NCBI RefSeq assembly: GCF_030316895.1
Contig: NZ_JASZYV010000004.1
Span: 1 to 64,000, forward strand
Reading direction: 5' to 3'
From: Variovorax dokdonensis
GTDB lineage: Bacteria > Pseudomonadota > Gammaproteobacteria > Burkholderiales > Burkholderiaceae_C
Length of the DNA: 64,000 nt
A program made the translations under genes and the position numbers. Below, piece after piece: positions 30,380 to 38,473 of this stretch. The notes below the pieces were generated by a model, which did no database searches, was not told the DNA's origin, and saw only the letters and a program-made list of their open reading frames with translations. Numbering within the stretch: position 1 is the first letter of the stretch; every line of letters starts with the position of its first letter.

Positions 30380-32095
30380 TCATGACGCCGTTCGCTCCTG
30401 CACGTAGCGGCGCCAGCCGCCCAGATGGGTGATGTCGGTCGCGCCCTGGGTGGCCAGCGCCTCGCACACGAAGCCCTGGACGGTCGCGCCGCTTTCGAGC
30501 ACCAGCGTGCCGATGCCCAGCGGGGCGCCAATCAGCGCGACGAAGCTGCCGTAATGAGCCATCGGCATCTCCCACACTTCCAGCTCGATGGCGGCGCCCT
30601 CGCCCTGCGGCACGCGCACGAGTCCGGGCTTGGGCGGCACGGTGCCGGGCAGCGCGAACAAGCGGTATTCGGCGGCGGTGCGCGTTGCCTCGATCAGGCG
30701 CGCACCTCGCTCGACAAGCTGGCCATTGAGCGGCATGCCCGACAGGTGGGCCCCCACCACGGCCACGCGGACGACTTGCGCGACCTCGGCGGCCGCGGCA
30801 GGCACGATCGGCTCGGGCTGCGGCAGAGGCAGGCCGGTCGCGCCTTGCGGCAGTCCGGTGGCATGGTGAAAGCGCTGGCCCAGTTGCGCGAGCCGCAGGT
30901 CGCTGGCGCAGGGGCCGACCAGCGTCACGCCGAAAGGCAGGCCGTCGGGGCGCAGGCTGCTGGGTACCGACAGGGCGGCGTAGTCCAGCAGGTTGACGAA
31001 GTTGGTGTAGGCGCCCAGGTTGCGGTTGAGCACCACCGGGTCGGCCTGCATGGCCTGCACCGTGTAGTGCGTGGGCGCCGTGGGCAGCAGCAGCAGGTCG
31101 ATGCCGTCCCACATCGGGGCGGCCTGCTGGGCCAGCGCGCGCAGTTGCGTCTGGGCCAGCGCGTAGTCGGCCGCGGTGTAGCCGCGCCCAGCTGCAAGAA
31201 TGCCGCGCACCGGCTCGATCACCTCGTCCTCGTGCGCATCGAAGAACTCGCGCACGGCCGCATAGCGTTCGGCCACCAGTGCGCTGTCGTAGAGCAGCGA
31301 TGCGGCCTCGGCCAGCGGCGCATAGTCGATCGGCACGCGCACGCCGCCCAGCGACGCCATGCGCTCGATGGCCTCGTCGAAGGCAGCCTCGGCCATCTGG
31401 TCGCCGAAGAACGCCAACTGCGTCGGCACGCCAAAGCGGAAGCCCGGTGCGAAGGGGCGCTCATCCAGCGCCAGCTTTCTGGAATAGGGATCTTGCGCAT
31501 CGAACCCGACGGCCGCCTGCAGCACGCGCACAGCCGTCTGCACGTCGCGCGCGAAGATGGACACGCAGTCCACGCTCTGCGCCGCCGGCACCACGCCGTG
31601 CGTGCTGATCAGGCCCTTCGACGGCTTGAGGCCGACGATGTTGTTCAGGCCCGCAGGCACGCGACCCGAGCCGGCCGTGTCGGTGCCCAGCGCGAAATCG
31701 ACCTCGCCGGTGGCGACCACATAGGCCGATCCGGAGCTGGATCCGCCGCTCACGTAGCGCGCGTCGAAAGCATTGGGCACCGCGCCATAGGGCGAGCGCG
31801 TGCCGTTCAGGCCACAGGCAAACTGATCGAGATTGGTCTTGCCCGCCACCTGCGCACCGGCATTGACCAGGCGCTGCACCACATGGGCATGCGCCGGGGC
31901 GGTGCGGGCAAAGGCGGGGCAAGCCGCCGAGGTGGGCACGCCGGCGACATCGATGTTGTCCTTGACGGCGAAGCGAAGACCGGCGAGCGCGCCAGCGCCC
32001 GCGCCCTCGCTGGGGCTGGGCGCCTCAAGGCGCGTGATCCAGGCCGCCTCTGGCCGGGCCACTTGCGCCAACATTGATTTCGCCGCGTGCACCAT
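30380..32095 (-). CDS. atzF: Allophanate hydrolase (AtzF-type)
   Basis: The 571-residue enzyme has an N-terminal amidase-signature domain (Lys in GLRFAVKDNIDVAGVPT, Ser loop GGSSSGSAYVVATG, second Ser in DTAGSGRVPAGL). Its C-terminal allophanate-hydrolase domain runs from about 440 to the end (VVGAHLSGMPLNGQL, AHYGSFVALIGAPLGIG). Together they split allophanate to ammonia and carbon dioxide, the last step of biuret, urea or cyanuric-acid use. It is the first gene of the minus-strand cluster. The frame extends to a TTG at 32101; the ATG at 32095 is preferred. Confidence 0.93.
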   Translation of the reverse strand: MVHAAKSMLAQVARPEAAWITRLEAPSPSEGAGAGALAGLRFAVKDNIDVAGVPTSAACPAFARTAPAHAHVVQRLVNAGAQVAGKTNLDQFACGLNGTRSPYGAVPNAFDARYVSGGSSSGSAYVVATGEVDFALGTDTAGSGRVPAGLNNIVGLKPSKGLISTHGVVPAAQSVDCVSIFARDVQTAVRVLQAAVGFDAQDPYSRKLALDERPFAPGFRFGVPTQLAFFGDQMAEAAFDEAIERMASLGGVRVPIDYAPLAEAASLLYDSALVAERYAAVREFFDAHEDEVIEPVRGILAAGRGYTAADYALAQTQLRALAQQAAPMWDGIDLLLLPTAPTHYTVQAMQADPVVLNRNLGAYTNFVNLLDYAALSVPSSLRPDGLPFGVTLVGPCASDLRLAQLGQRFHHATGLPQGATGLPLPQPEPIVPAAAAEVAQVVRVAVVGAHLSGMPLNGQLVERGARLIEATRTAAEYRLFALPGTVPPKPGLVRVPQGEGAAIELEVWEMPMAHYGSFVALIGAPLGIGTLVLESGATVQGFVCEALATQGATDITHLGGWRRYVQERTAS

Positions 32096-32109
32096 CTTCA
32101 AGCATCCTG

Positions 32110-32132
32110 TCTTGTGTACAAGATGCGATGCA
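32110..32132 (-). promoter_or_regulatory. Candidate GntR operator at the atzF promoter
   Basis: A perfect 6-bp inverted repeat TCTTGT-GT-ACAAGA spans 32110-32123, followed by GATGCA at 32127-32132. It lies 15-37 bases before the atzF start and shares almost all positions with the element at 25468-25489. The likely ligand is the GntR/FCD regulator encoded at the far end of the cluster. Confidence 0.65.
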
Positions 32133-32161
32133 AGCGACGTGCCAGCGTCAGCCGTAAAACA

Positions 32162-32203
32162 AGAAAAGGAGCCGCACGCGCCAGCGCGAGGCTCCTTTTC
32201 TTT
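32162..32203. terminator. Strong bidirectional terminator separating atzF cluster from upstream gene
   Basis: The arms AGAAAAGGAGCC (32162-32173) and GGCTCCTTTTCT (32190-32201) form a 12-bp hairpin whose A and T tracts give a terminator in both directions. It ends the transcript of the 133-residue secreted protein and insulates the atzF promoter. Confidence 0.8.
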
Positions 32204-32284
32204 GTGCCCGGGTGGTCAGAGTGCCAGCGCCTGGCACCGGACACCATCGCCTGGCGACGAGGCCAGGCAATGCGATCAGCCTTG

Positions 32285-32686
32285 TCAGCCCTTCATGGCC
32301 TTGATGTCGGCCTTGGCCTTGTCGTGGTCGGCCTTGGCCTGGTCGACACAAGCCTTCTTGGCGTCGCCCTTCTGGTCGTCGCACTTTTCCTTGGCCACGT
32401 CGTACGTCATCTCTGCCTTCTCTTCAGCCACCTTGCGGGTGTGAGCGGCAGAAGGCTTGTACTGCGCCTCGAGTTCGGCCTTGGCGACATCCTCGGTGCC
32501 CTTGGCCTCCTTCATGCAGACATCCTTGGCGTTGTCCTTCATGGCGTCGCACTGCGCCTTGGCGGCCTTGTAGTCGGCTTCGATCTTCTGCTTGCCGGCG
32601 TTGTATTCCTCCTTCGACATGGCGTTGGCACTGCCCATGGCGAAACAGGTGGAGGCGATGGCGAGAACGATGAGATGTTTTTTCAT
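32285..32686 (-). CDS. Small secreted Lys/Asp/Cys-rich protein, function unknown
   Basis: The 133-residue protein has a clear signal peptide (MKKHLIVLAIASTCFAMGSANA, cut after ANA) and a charged helical mature part with repeated units of the form KxxCDxxKDxAKxxCxxxAK at about residues 44-60 and 92-108. The spaced Cys residues could form disulfides. Similar proteins are widespread and unnamed in Comamonadaceae; they are often next to stress genes such as csbD, as here (34 bases downstream of csbD). Role not known. Confidence 0.8.
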   Translation of the reverse strand: MKKHLIVLAIASTCFAMGSANAMSKEEYNAGKQKIEADYKAAKAQCDAMKDNAKDVCMKEAKGTEDVAKAELEAQYKPSAAHTRKVAEEKAEMTYDVAKEKCDDQKGDAKKACVDQAKADHDKAKADIKAMKG

Positions 32687-32720
32687 GGTGGATCCTCTTC
32701 GAATCAAAGGCCGCCTGCGA

Positions 32721-32906
32721 TCAGGGCGCCTTAGTCAGCGTCTTGGCTGCGTCCTTGACGTCGCCGACCTTCTTCTGCACAGCGCCGCTGGCCTGGTCGG
32801 CCTTGCCTTCTGCTTGCAGACGTTCGTTGCCGACAACCTTGCCAGCCGCTTCCTTCACGTGGCCCTTGGCTTTTTCCGCGGTGCCCTTGATTTGGTCTGA
32901 GTTCAT
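32721..32906 (-). CDS. CsbD family stress-response protein
   Basis: The 61-residue hydrophilic protein begins MNSDQIKGTAEKAKGHVKEA, the CsbD signature, and continues with VVGNERLQAEGKADQ. CsbD proteins are induced by general stress in many bacteria; biochemical role unknown. The ATG at 32906 is preceded by AGGAGC. The 181-base gap to the divergent SDR gene should hold its promoter. Confidence 0.92.
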   Translation of the reverse strand: MNSDQIKGTAEKAKGHVKEAAGKVVGNERLQAEGKADQASGAVQKKVGDVKDAAKTLTKAP

Positions 32907-33087
32907 GACCTGCTCCTTATGTGATGTAGAAACCCGGCCGGCCCCGAAGGCTGCCTTGGCCCTGCCGGATTCGGCAGTGATGAAAGCTTCTCGCGCCGCG
33001 GGCCAAAGGTCGGCCGGCAACGGGCGCATGCGCGTGTAGTTCTTTGCCCACCCCCTTCGTCGGCGTGGTGCGCTGTAATCTCGCGCG

Positions 33088-33804
33088 ATGAACACCAAAG
33101 AACACGCTTCCCCCGTCGCCATCGTCACTGCCGCCGGGCGCGGCATGGGTGCAGCCATCGCGCGTGAACTGCATGCGCGCGGCTATCGGCTGGGCCTGAT
33201 GTCCCCCTCCGGCAGCGCGCGCAAGCTCGCCGAAGAGCTGGGCGGCTTCGGCCTGGACGGCTCCGTCAGCAATCTGGCCGACCTGCAGGCCCTGGTGCAG
33301 GGCACGCATGACGCGTTCGGCCGCGTCGACGCCGTGGTCAATCACACCGGCCACCCGCCGAAGGGCGACCTGCTCGATCTGGCCGACGAGGCCTGGCTGG
33401 CCGGCGACCAGATGATGGTGCTGCCGGTGCTGCGCATGGCGCGGCTCGTCACGCCCATGATGCTGGCGCAAGGCAAGGGCGCGTTCGTCAACATCAGCAC
33501 CTTCGCGGCCTTCGAGCCTTCATTGCGCTTTCCGATCTCTTGCACCTACCGGGCTGCGGTGGGCGCCTTTACCAAGCTGTACGCCGACCGCTACGCACCC
33601 AGCAACATCCGCATGAATGCGCTGCTGCCCGGCTTCGTCGACAGCCTCGCGCACAAGGACGAGACGCTGCAGATGGTGCCCATGGGCCGTGCCGGCAGCG
33701 TGTCGGAGATCGCCAAGACCGCCGCCTTTCTGCTGTCGGACGACGCGGGCTACATCACCGGTCAGAATCTGCGCGTGGATGGCGGGGTGACGCGCGGCGT
33801 CTGA
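33088..33804 (+). CDS. SDR family oxidoreductase with altered catalytic motif
   Basis: The 238-residue Rossmann-fold protein has the cofactor loop TAAGRGMGAAIA (about 11-22) and the C-terminal PG region (NALLPGFVDS) of short-chain dehydrogenases. The usual YxxxK is not obvious: the corresponding stretch reads TYRAAVGAFTK, keeping Tyr but with Val where Lys is expected. This occurs in a divergent SDR subgroup, so activity cannot be assumed. It lies 39 bases before the nucleoside permease-like gene. Confidence 0.88.
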   Translation: MNTKEHASPVAIVTAAGRGMGAAIARELHARGYRLGLMSPSGSARKLAEELGGFGLDGSVSNLADLQALVQGTHDAFGRVDAVVNHTGHPPKGDLLDLADEAWLAGDQMMVLPVLRMARLVTPMMLAQGKGAFVNISTFAAFEPSLRFPISCTYRAAVGAFTKLYADRYAPSNIRMNALLPGFVDSLAHKDETLQMVPMGRAGSVSEIAKTAAFLLSDDAGYITGQNLRVDGGVTRGV

Positions 33805-33843
33805 ACATCCGGCCCACCATCACTTTCCCTCGAAGAGCAAACC

Positions 33844-34926
33844 ATGAACCAGATTTCCCAGTTCATCCCTGCACGCGGCGCGCGCCGCCTGCTGGCCGCG
33901 CTGGCGGCCACCGCCCTGGTGGCGGGCTGCGCGTCGTCGCCGCCCGCGCAGGTCGCCACGCCGATGGCCGCAACGTCCAGCGCACAGGCGCCGGCGCGCA
34001 TTCCGGTCAAGGTGTTCGTCGCCGCCATGTTCGAGATCGGCCAGAACACCGGCGACCGTGCCGGCGAGTTCCAGTACTGGTACGAGCGCTACTGGAAGGG
34101 CGCCACGCCGATCGAGGTGCCGGGCGCACTCAAGCCGGTGTACTGCAACGCCGACGGCGTGTGCGGCGCCGTGCTGGGCATGGGCAAGGTCAACTCGTCG
34201 GCCTCGATGCAGGCCATCCTGCAGAACCCGCGCTTCGATTTCTCGAAGGCCTATTACGTGATCTCCGGCGTGGCCGGCACGCCGCCTTCGCGCGGCACCA
34301 TCGGCGAGGTGAACTGGGCCACCTGGCTGGTCGACTACGACCTCGGCCACCGCTGGGCACCCGAAGAAGGCAAGCCGGGCGCGCCGACCTTCATGCCGCG
34401 CAAGGGCTACGAGGAATACCGTCGCTTCCAGCTCAACCCGGCACTCACCGCCTGGGCCATGAAGCTCTCGGCGGACACGCCGCTGAAGGATTCCGACTCG
34501 GCACGCAAGTACCGCCTGCGCTACCCCGATGCCGCCGCGCGCCGCGCGCCCTTCGTCGGCACCGGCACGCACATGACCGGCGACACCTTCTTCCACGGCC
34601 CCGGCATGTCCAAGCAGGCGCAATACATCGCCAAGCTCTACGGCGCCGACGACTACGTCATCACCGAAATGGAAGCGGCCGCCATCACGCTGGTGATCAA
34701 GCGCAGCCACGGCACCGACCGCGTGATGAGCCTGCGCGGCGCCGTCAACTTCGACCAGGGCCACCCGAAGGAATCGACGCTGGCGCACCTGGACCCGGCC
34801 CCGGGCGAAACCGCCGGCGGTTTTGCAGAGACGGTTCAGAACATCGAACTGGTGGGCAGCCGCGTGGTCGACCACATCGTGACGAACTGGGGCACCTGGC
34901 AGGCGGGCGTGCCGGCGTTGAGGTAA
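33844..34926 (+). CDS. Purine nucleoside permease (NUP) family lipoprotein
   Basis: The 360-residue protein has a lipoprotein signal with the lipobox VAGC (Cys about residue 23), followed by a NUP-family domain. Recognisable parts are VFVAAMFEIGQNTGDRAGE, YYVISGVAGTPPSRGTIG, TGTHMTGDTFFHGPGMS and a C-terminal phosphorylase-like fold. NUP proteins were first described in yeasts as nucleoside transporters but resemble nucleoside phosphorylases; bacterial members are periplasmic and of unsettled function. A link to the nucleoside-type importer at 18.8-25.4 kb is possible but unproven. Confidence 0.85.
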   Translation: MNQISQFIPARGARRLLAALAATALVAGCASSPPAQVATPMAATSSAQAPARIPVKVFVAAMFEIGQNTGDRAGEFQYWYERYWKGATPIEVPGALKPVYCNADGVCGAVLGMGKVNSSASMQAILQNPRFDFSKAYYVISGVAGTPPSRGTIGEVNWATWLVDYDLGHRWAPEEGKPGAPTFMPRKGYEEYRRFQLNPALTAWAMKLSADTPLKDSDSARKYRLRYPDAAARRAPFVGTGTHMTGDTFFHGPGMSKQAQYIAKLYGADDYVITEMEAAAITLVIKRSHGTDRVMSLRGAVNFDQGHPKESTLAHLDPAPGETAGGFAETVQNIELVGSRVVDHIVTNWGTWQAGVPALR

Positions 34927-34931
34927 GGCGG

Positions 34932-35786
34932 CTACCTCGGCCGCGCCGCCTCGTACAGCCCCATCACCCTGGGCACGTTGGCCTGCAGCTTGGCGATGCG
35001 GTCCGGCCCGCTCGGGTGGGTGGACAGAAAGCTCATGGAGCTGCCGTCGCCCGCCACCTTGCCCATCTTTTCCCACAGCGTGACCGAGGCGCGCGGATCG
35101 AAGCCGGCGCGCGCGGCCAGTTCCAGGCCGACCAGGTCGGCATCGCTCTCGTCGCTGCGGCTGAACTGCAGCGACAGCAACTGCGTGGCGCCGCGCGCCG
35201 CCAGATCGCCCAGTTGCCCAAGCCCCAGCAGCTGCGCGCCGATCGACAGCGCGAGGCCGGTGCCCGTCTTCTTGGCCATCTGCTCGCGCGCATGTTCGCG
35301 CAAGGCATGCGCCACCTCGTGGCCCATGACCATCGCGACTTCGTCGTCGGTCAGCTTGAGTTGATCGAGGATGCCGGTGAAGAAGGCAATCTTGCCGCCG
35401 GGCATGCAGAAGGCATTGATCTGCTTGCTGCCGATGAGGTTGACCTCCCACTTCCACTGCGCGGCGCGCGCATTCCACTGGGGCGCAAATGGAATGATGC
35501 GCTGGGCGATGGCGCGCAGGCGCTTGAGCTGCGGGTCGTTCGGGCCGGCCAGCGCCTTCTTGGCCCGGGCCTGTTCGATCAGTTGGCCGTATTGCTGGGC
35601 GCCAGCCTGCTCCAGCTGTTCGGCCGGCACCAGGTTGCGCGCGACGGAGGATTCGCCCACGCTGACCTGGGCCCACGCCTGCGGCATGGCGGTCGCTGCA
35701 GCACTGCCTCCTGCCGCCAGAAGAAATGCGCGCCGGGCCCGCGCCAATCTTTCCTGCCCCCCCGGACAATCGCACTGCGTTTTCAT
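34932..35786 (-). CDS. M48 family metalloprotease (periplasmic, LoiP/YfgC-like)
   Basis: The 284-residue protein has an N-terminal signal (ARRAFLLAAGGSAAATAMPQAWA) and an M48 peptidase domain with zinc motif H156-E-V-A-H160 and the later ESDADLVGLELAARAGFDP segment that supplies the third ligand. Such enzymes degrade misfolded envelope proteins. The ATG at 35786 is chosen; an upstream frame would add residues with no signal-like character. It is convergent with the NUP gene (5-base gap) and divergent from the AmpG-like gene (34 bases). Confidence 0.92.
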   Translation of the reverse strand: MKTQCDCPGGQERLARARRAFLLAAGGSAAATAMPQAWAQVSVGESSVARNLVPAEQLEQAGAQQYGQLIEQARAKKALAGPNDPQLKRLRAIAQRIIPFAPQWNARAAQWKWEVNLIGSKQINAFCMPGGKIAFFTGILDQLKLTDDEVAMVMGHEVAHALREHAREQMAKKTGTGLALSIGAQLLGLGQLGDLAARGATQLLSLQFSRSDESDADLVGLELAARAGFDPRASVTLWEKMGKVAGDGSSMSFLSTHPSGPDRIAKLQANVPRVMGLYEAARPR

Positions 35787-35820
35787 GCGGGAATAATAAG
35801 TGCAGACTTCATTGCCCTGA

Positions 35821-37206
35821 ATGCCGCCACATCCCTCCCGCACCCAACCCGCGACCGCTCCCGCAGACGCCGTCGACGCACCGGCGCCCACCCGTTCCTG
35901 GCGCGAAGCGATCGCGGTGTATGGCGAGCCGGCCACGCTGCGGATGCTGGCGCTGGGCTTCGGTGCCGGCCTGCCGCTGTTGCTGGTGCTGGGCACGCTG
36001 AGCTTTCGCCTTCGCGAGGCGGGCATCGACCGCGCCACCATCGGCTACCTCAGCTGGGTGGGCCTGGCCTACGCCTTCAAATGGGCCTGGGCACCGCTGG
36101 TGGATCGCTTGCCCATTCCGCCCCTCACCACGCTGCTGGGCCGCCGGCGCGGCTGGCTGCTGTTGGCCCAGGGCCTGGTGATCGCCGGCCTGGTGGGCAT
36201 GGCCTGGACCGACCCGCGCGGGCATCTCGACACGATGGTGATGTTCGCGCTGCTGGTGGCCTTCGGCTCGGCCACGCAGGACATCGCGCTCGATGCGTAC
36301 CGCATCGAATCGGCGGCCACCGACAAGCAGGCGGCGCTGGCGGCGGCCTACCAGACGGGCTACCGCGGCGCGATGATCTGGGCCGGCGCGGGCGTGCTCT
36401 GGATCGCCGCACGTTCCGAAGTCGCGGGCGCGGCCGACGCCTATCAGAACGGTGCCTGGCGCACGGCCTACCTGGTGATGGCTGCCTCGATGCTGATCGG
36501 CGTCGTCACGGTGTTCATGTCGCCCGAACCGCAGCGGCGCGTGCTTCCGGCGCCGCGCGGTGCCTTCGAGTGGATCTTCGAGGTGCTGCTGCGGCCCTTT
36601 ATCGACTTCATCGCCCGCTACCGCTGGCAGGCCCTGCTCATCCTTGCATTGATCGCCGTCTACCGGATCAGCGACGTGGTGATGGGCATCATGGCCAACC
36701 CCTTCTATGTCGACATGGGTTTCTCGAAGGACGAGGTGGCCTCGGTCAGCAAGATCTTCGGCGTCATCATGACGCTGGTGGGCGCCTTTGTGGGCGGCGT
36801 GCTGTCGGCGCGCCTGGGCGTGATGCGCATCCTCATGCTCGGCGCGGTGCTCAGTGCCGGCAGCAACCTGCTGTTCGCCTGGCTGGCGGGGCTGGGCCAC
36901 AACCTGTATGCCCTGATCGCGGTGGTGTCGGCGGACAACCTGGCGGGCGGCATCGCTTCGGCCGCCTTCGTCGGCTATCTGTCGAGCCTGACCAACGTCA
37001 ATTACTCGGCCACGCAGTACGCGCTGTTCAGTTCCATGATGCTGCTGCTGCCCAAGTTCATCGCAGGATATTCGGGGGTGTTCGTCGACGCGCACGGCTA
37101 TGCGGCCTTCTTTACTGCCACGGCCGCGCTGGGCGTTCCCGTGCTGCTGCTGGTGGCGCTGGCGATGCGCGGCGCGGCGGCGTCCGACAAGGGCCCGGCT
37201 CCTTGA
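35821..37206 (+). CDS. ampG: AmpG-like MFS transporter (muropeptide permease family)
   Basis: The 461-residue protein has 12 or more membrane segments and AmpG-family features: a start around LRMLALGFGAGLPLLLVLGTLSF, then KWAWAPLVDRLPIP and FGSATQDIALDAYRIE. AmpG imports anhydro-muropeptides for cell-wall recycling and so influences beta-lactamase induction. Paralogues with other cargos exist, so the substrate is inferred. A ketosynthase gene starts 64 bases downstream on the same strand. Confidence 0.9.
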   Translation: MPPHPSRTQPATAPADAVDAPAPTRSWREAIAVYGEPATLRMLALGFGAGLPLLLVLGTLSFRLREAGIDRATIGYLSWVGLAYAFKWAWAPLVDRLPIPPLTTLLGRRRGWLLLAQGLVIAGLVGMAWTDPRGHLDTMVMFALLVAFGSATQDIALDAYRIESAATDKQAALAAAYQTGYRGAMIWAGAGVLWIAARSEVAGAADAYQNGAWRTAYLVMAASMLIGVVTVFMSPEPQRRVLPAPRGAFEWIFEVLLRPFIDFIARYRWQALLILALIAVYRISDVVMGIMANPFYVDMGFSKDEVASVSKIFGVIMTLVGAFVGGVLSARLGVMRILMLGAVLSAGSNLLFAWLAGLGHNLYALIAVVSADNLAGGIASAAFVGYLSSLTNVNYSATQYALFSSMMLLLPKFIAGYSGVFVDAHGYAAFFTATAALGVPVLLLVALAMRGAAASDKGPAP

Positions 37207-37270
37207 GCGCCTCCCTGCCGAGCACATTGCTGATACAAACAGCACTTCCCTCCATCCAACCTCCCAGTCC

Positions 37271-38473
37271 GTGCCCACTCGAATTTCTCCGCTCGCTGTG
37301 CGCGCCCATACGGCCACCACCGCCGTCGGCGCCGGCAATCAGGCTTTGGCCGAGGCGCTGCAGAGCGCCCGCAGCGGCCTGCGCCCCAACGATTTCGGCG
37401 ACGCGCCGCTGCCCACCTGGATCGGGCGCGTCGACGGCCTGGAAACGCTGAAGCTGCCGCCCGCCCTGATGCCCTGGGACTGCCGCAACAACCGGTTGGC
37501 CTGGCTGGGCCTGCAAGGCGACGGCTTCATCCAGGCGGTGGCGGCGGCCCGCCAGCGCCATGGCGCCGATCGCATCGCGCTGATCCTGGGCACCTCGACG
37601 TCGAGCATCGGCGAGACCGAAGCGGCCTACACGCAGCTGGACGCCGAGGGCCAATTCACACCCGACCAGCGCCGTCCGCTGGTGCACACGCCGCATTCAC
37701 CCACGATGTTCGTGCAGGAAGCCCTGGGCCTGGAAGGGCCTTGCGAGACCATCTCGACCGCCTGCTCGTCCAGCGCCAAGGCCTTCGCCACCGCCGAGCG
37801 GATGATCCGCCTGGGCCTGGTCGATGCCGCCGTGGTGGGCGGTGTGGACACCCTCTGCGGCAGCGTGCTGTTCGGCTTCAACTCGCTCGAGCTGGTGTCG
37901 CCGCAACCCTGCCGCCCCTTCGATGCCGCGCGCAACGGCATCAGCCTGGGCGAGGCGGCCGGCTTCGCACTGCTCGAACGCGCATCGCCCGACGAAGACG
38001 GCCTGCTGCTGCTCGGCTATGGCGAAGCCAGCGACGCGCACCACATGTCGACCCCGCACCCCGAAGGCGTCGGCGCCGAGCGTGCGCTCAACGACGCCCT
38101 GGCGCGTTCCGGCCTGGATGCGGCCGACATCGACTACATCAACATGCACGGCACCGCGAGCAGCAAGAACGACGAGGTCGAGGCGGCGCTGGTGGCCAGA
38201 CGCTTTCCGGCCACGACGCGCGCCAGTTCCACCAAGGGTTTCACCGGCCACACGCTGGGTGCGGCCGGAATCGTCGAAGCGGTGGTCAGCCTGCTGACGC
38301 TCAAGAGCGGGTGGATGCCCGGCACCGTCAACAGCCAGGTGCTCGACCCGGTCTGCGGCCCGCAACTGGCGCTGGAAGGCGCAGAGGGCGACGTGCGCCG
38401 CGTGCTGAGCAACTCGTTCGGGTTCGGAGGCAACAACTGCGCGCTGATCTTCGGCAAGGGGGTCGCGCAATGA
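37271..38473 (+). CDS. Beta-ketoacyl-ACP synthase (FabF/aryl-polyene type)
   Basis: The 400-residue condensing enzyme has the full Cys-His-His triad: C165 (ISTACSSSAKA), H293 (NMHGTASS) and H327 (GFTGHTLGAAG). It should therefore extend acyl-ACP chains. The GTG at 37271 gives VPTRISPLAV; upstream codons overlap the AmpG-like gene. Its stop overlaps the next gene by 4 bases. The pairing with a partial ketosynthase of the PF13723 type is usual in aryl-polyene, flexirubin and related pigment clusters, but the other genes of such clusters (ACP, ketoreductase, dehydratase) are absent from this window. Confidence 0.92.
   Translation: MPTRISPLAVRAHTATTAVGAGNQALAEALQSARSGLRPNDFGDAPLPTWIGRVDGLETLKLPPALMPWDCRNNRLAWLGLQGDGFIQAVAAARQRHGADRIALILGTSTSSIGETEAAYTQLDAEGQFTPDQRRPLVHTPHSPTMFVQEALGLEGPCETISTACSSSAKAFATAERMIRLGLVDAAVVGGVDTLCGSVLFGFNSLELVSPQPCRPFDAARNGISLGEAAGFALLERASPDEDGLLLLGYGEASDAHHMSTPHPEGVGAERALNDALARSGLDAADIDYINMHGTASSKNDEVEAALVARRFPATTRASSTKGFTGHTLGAAGIVEAVVSLLTLKSGWMPGTVNSQVLDPVCGPQLALEGAEGDVRRVLSNSFGFGGNNCALIFGKGVAQ

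Noticed and set aside
33540..37451. Plus-strand frame of 1303 codons across the NUP, M48 and AmpG-like genes
   Set aside because: It crosses genes on both strands and shows no domain; it is an out-of-frame shadow.
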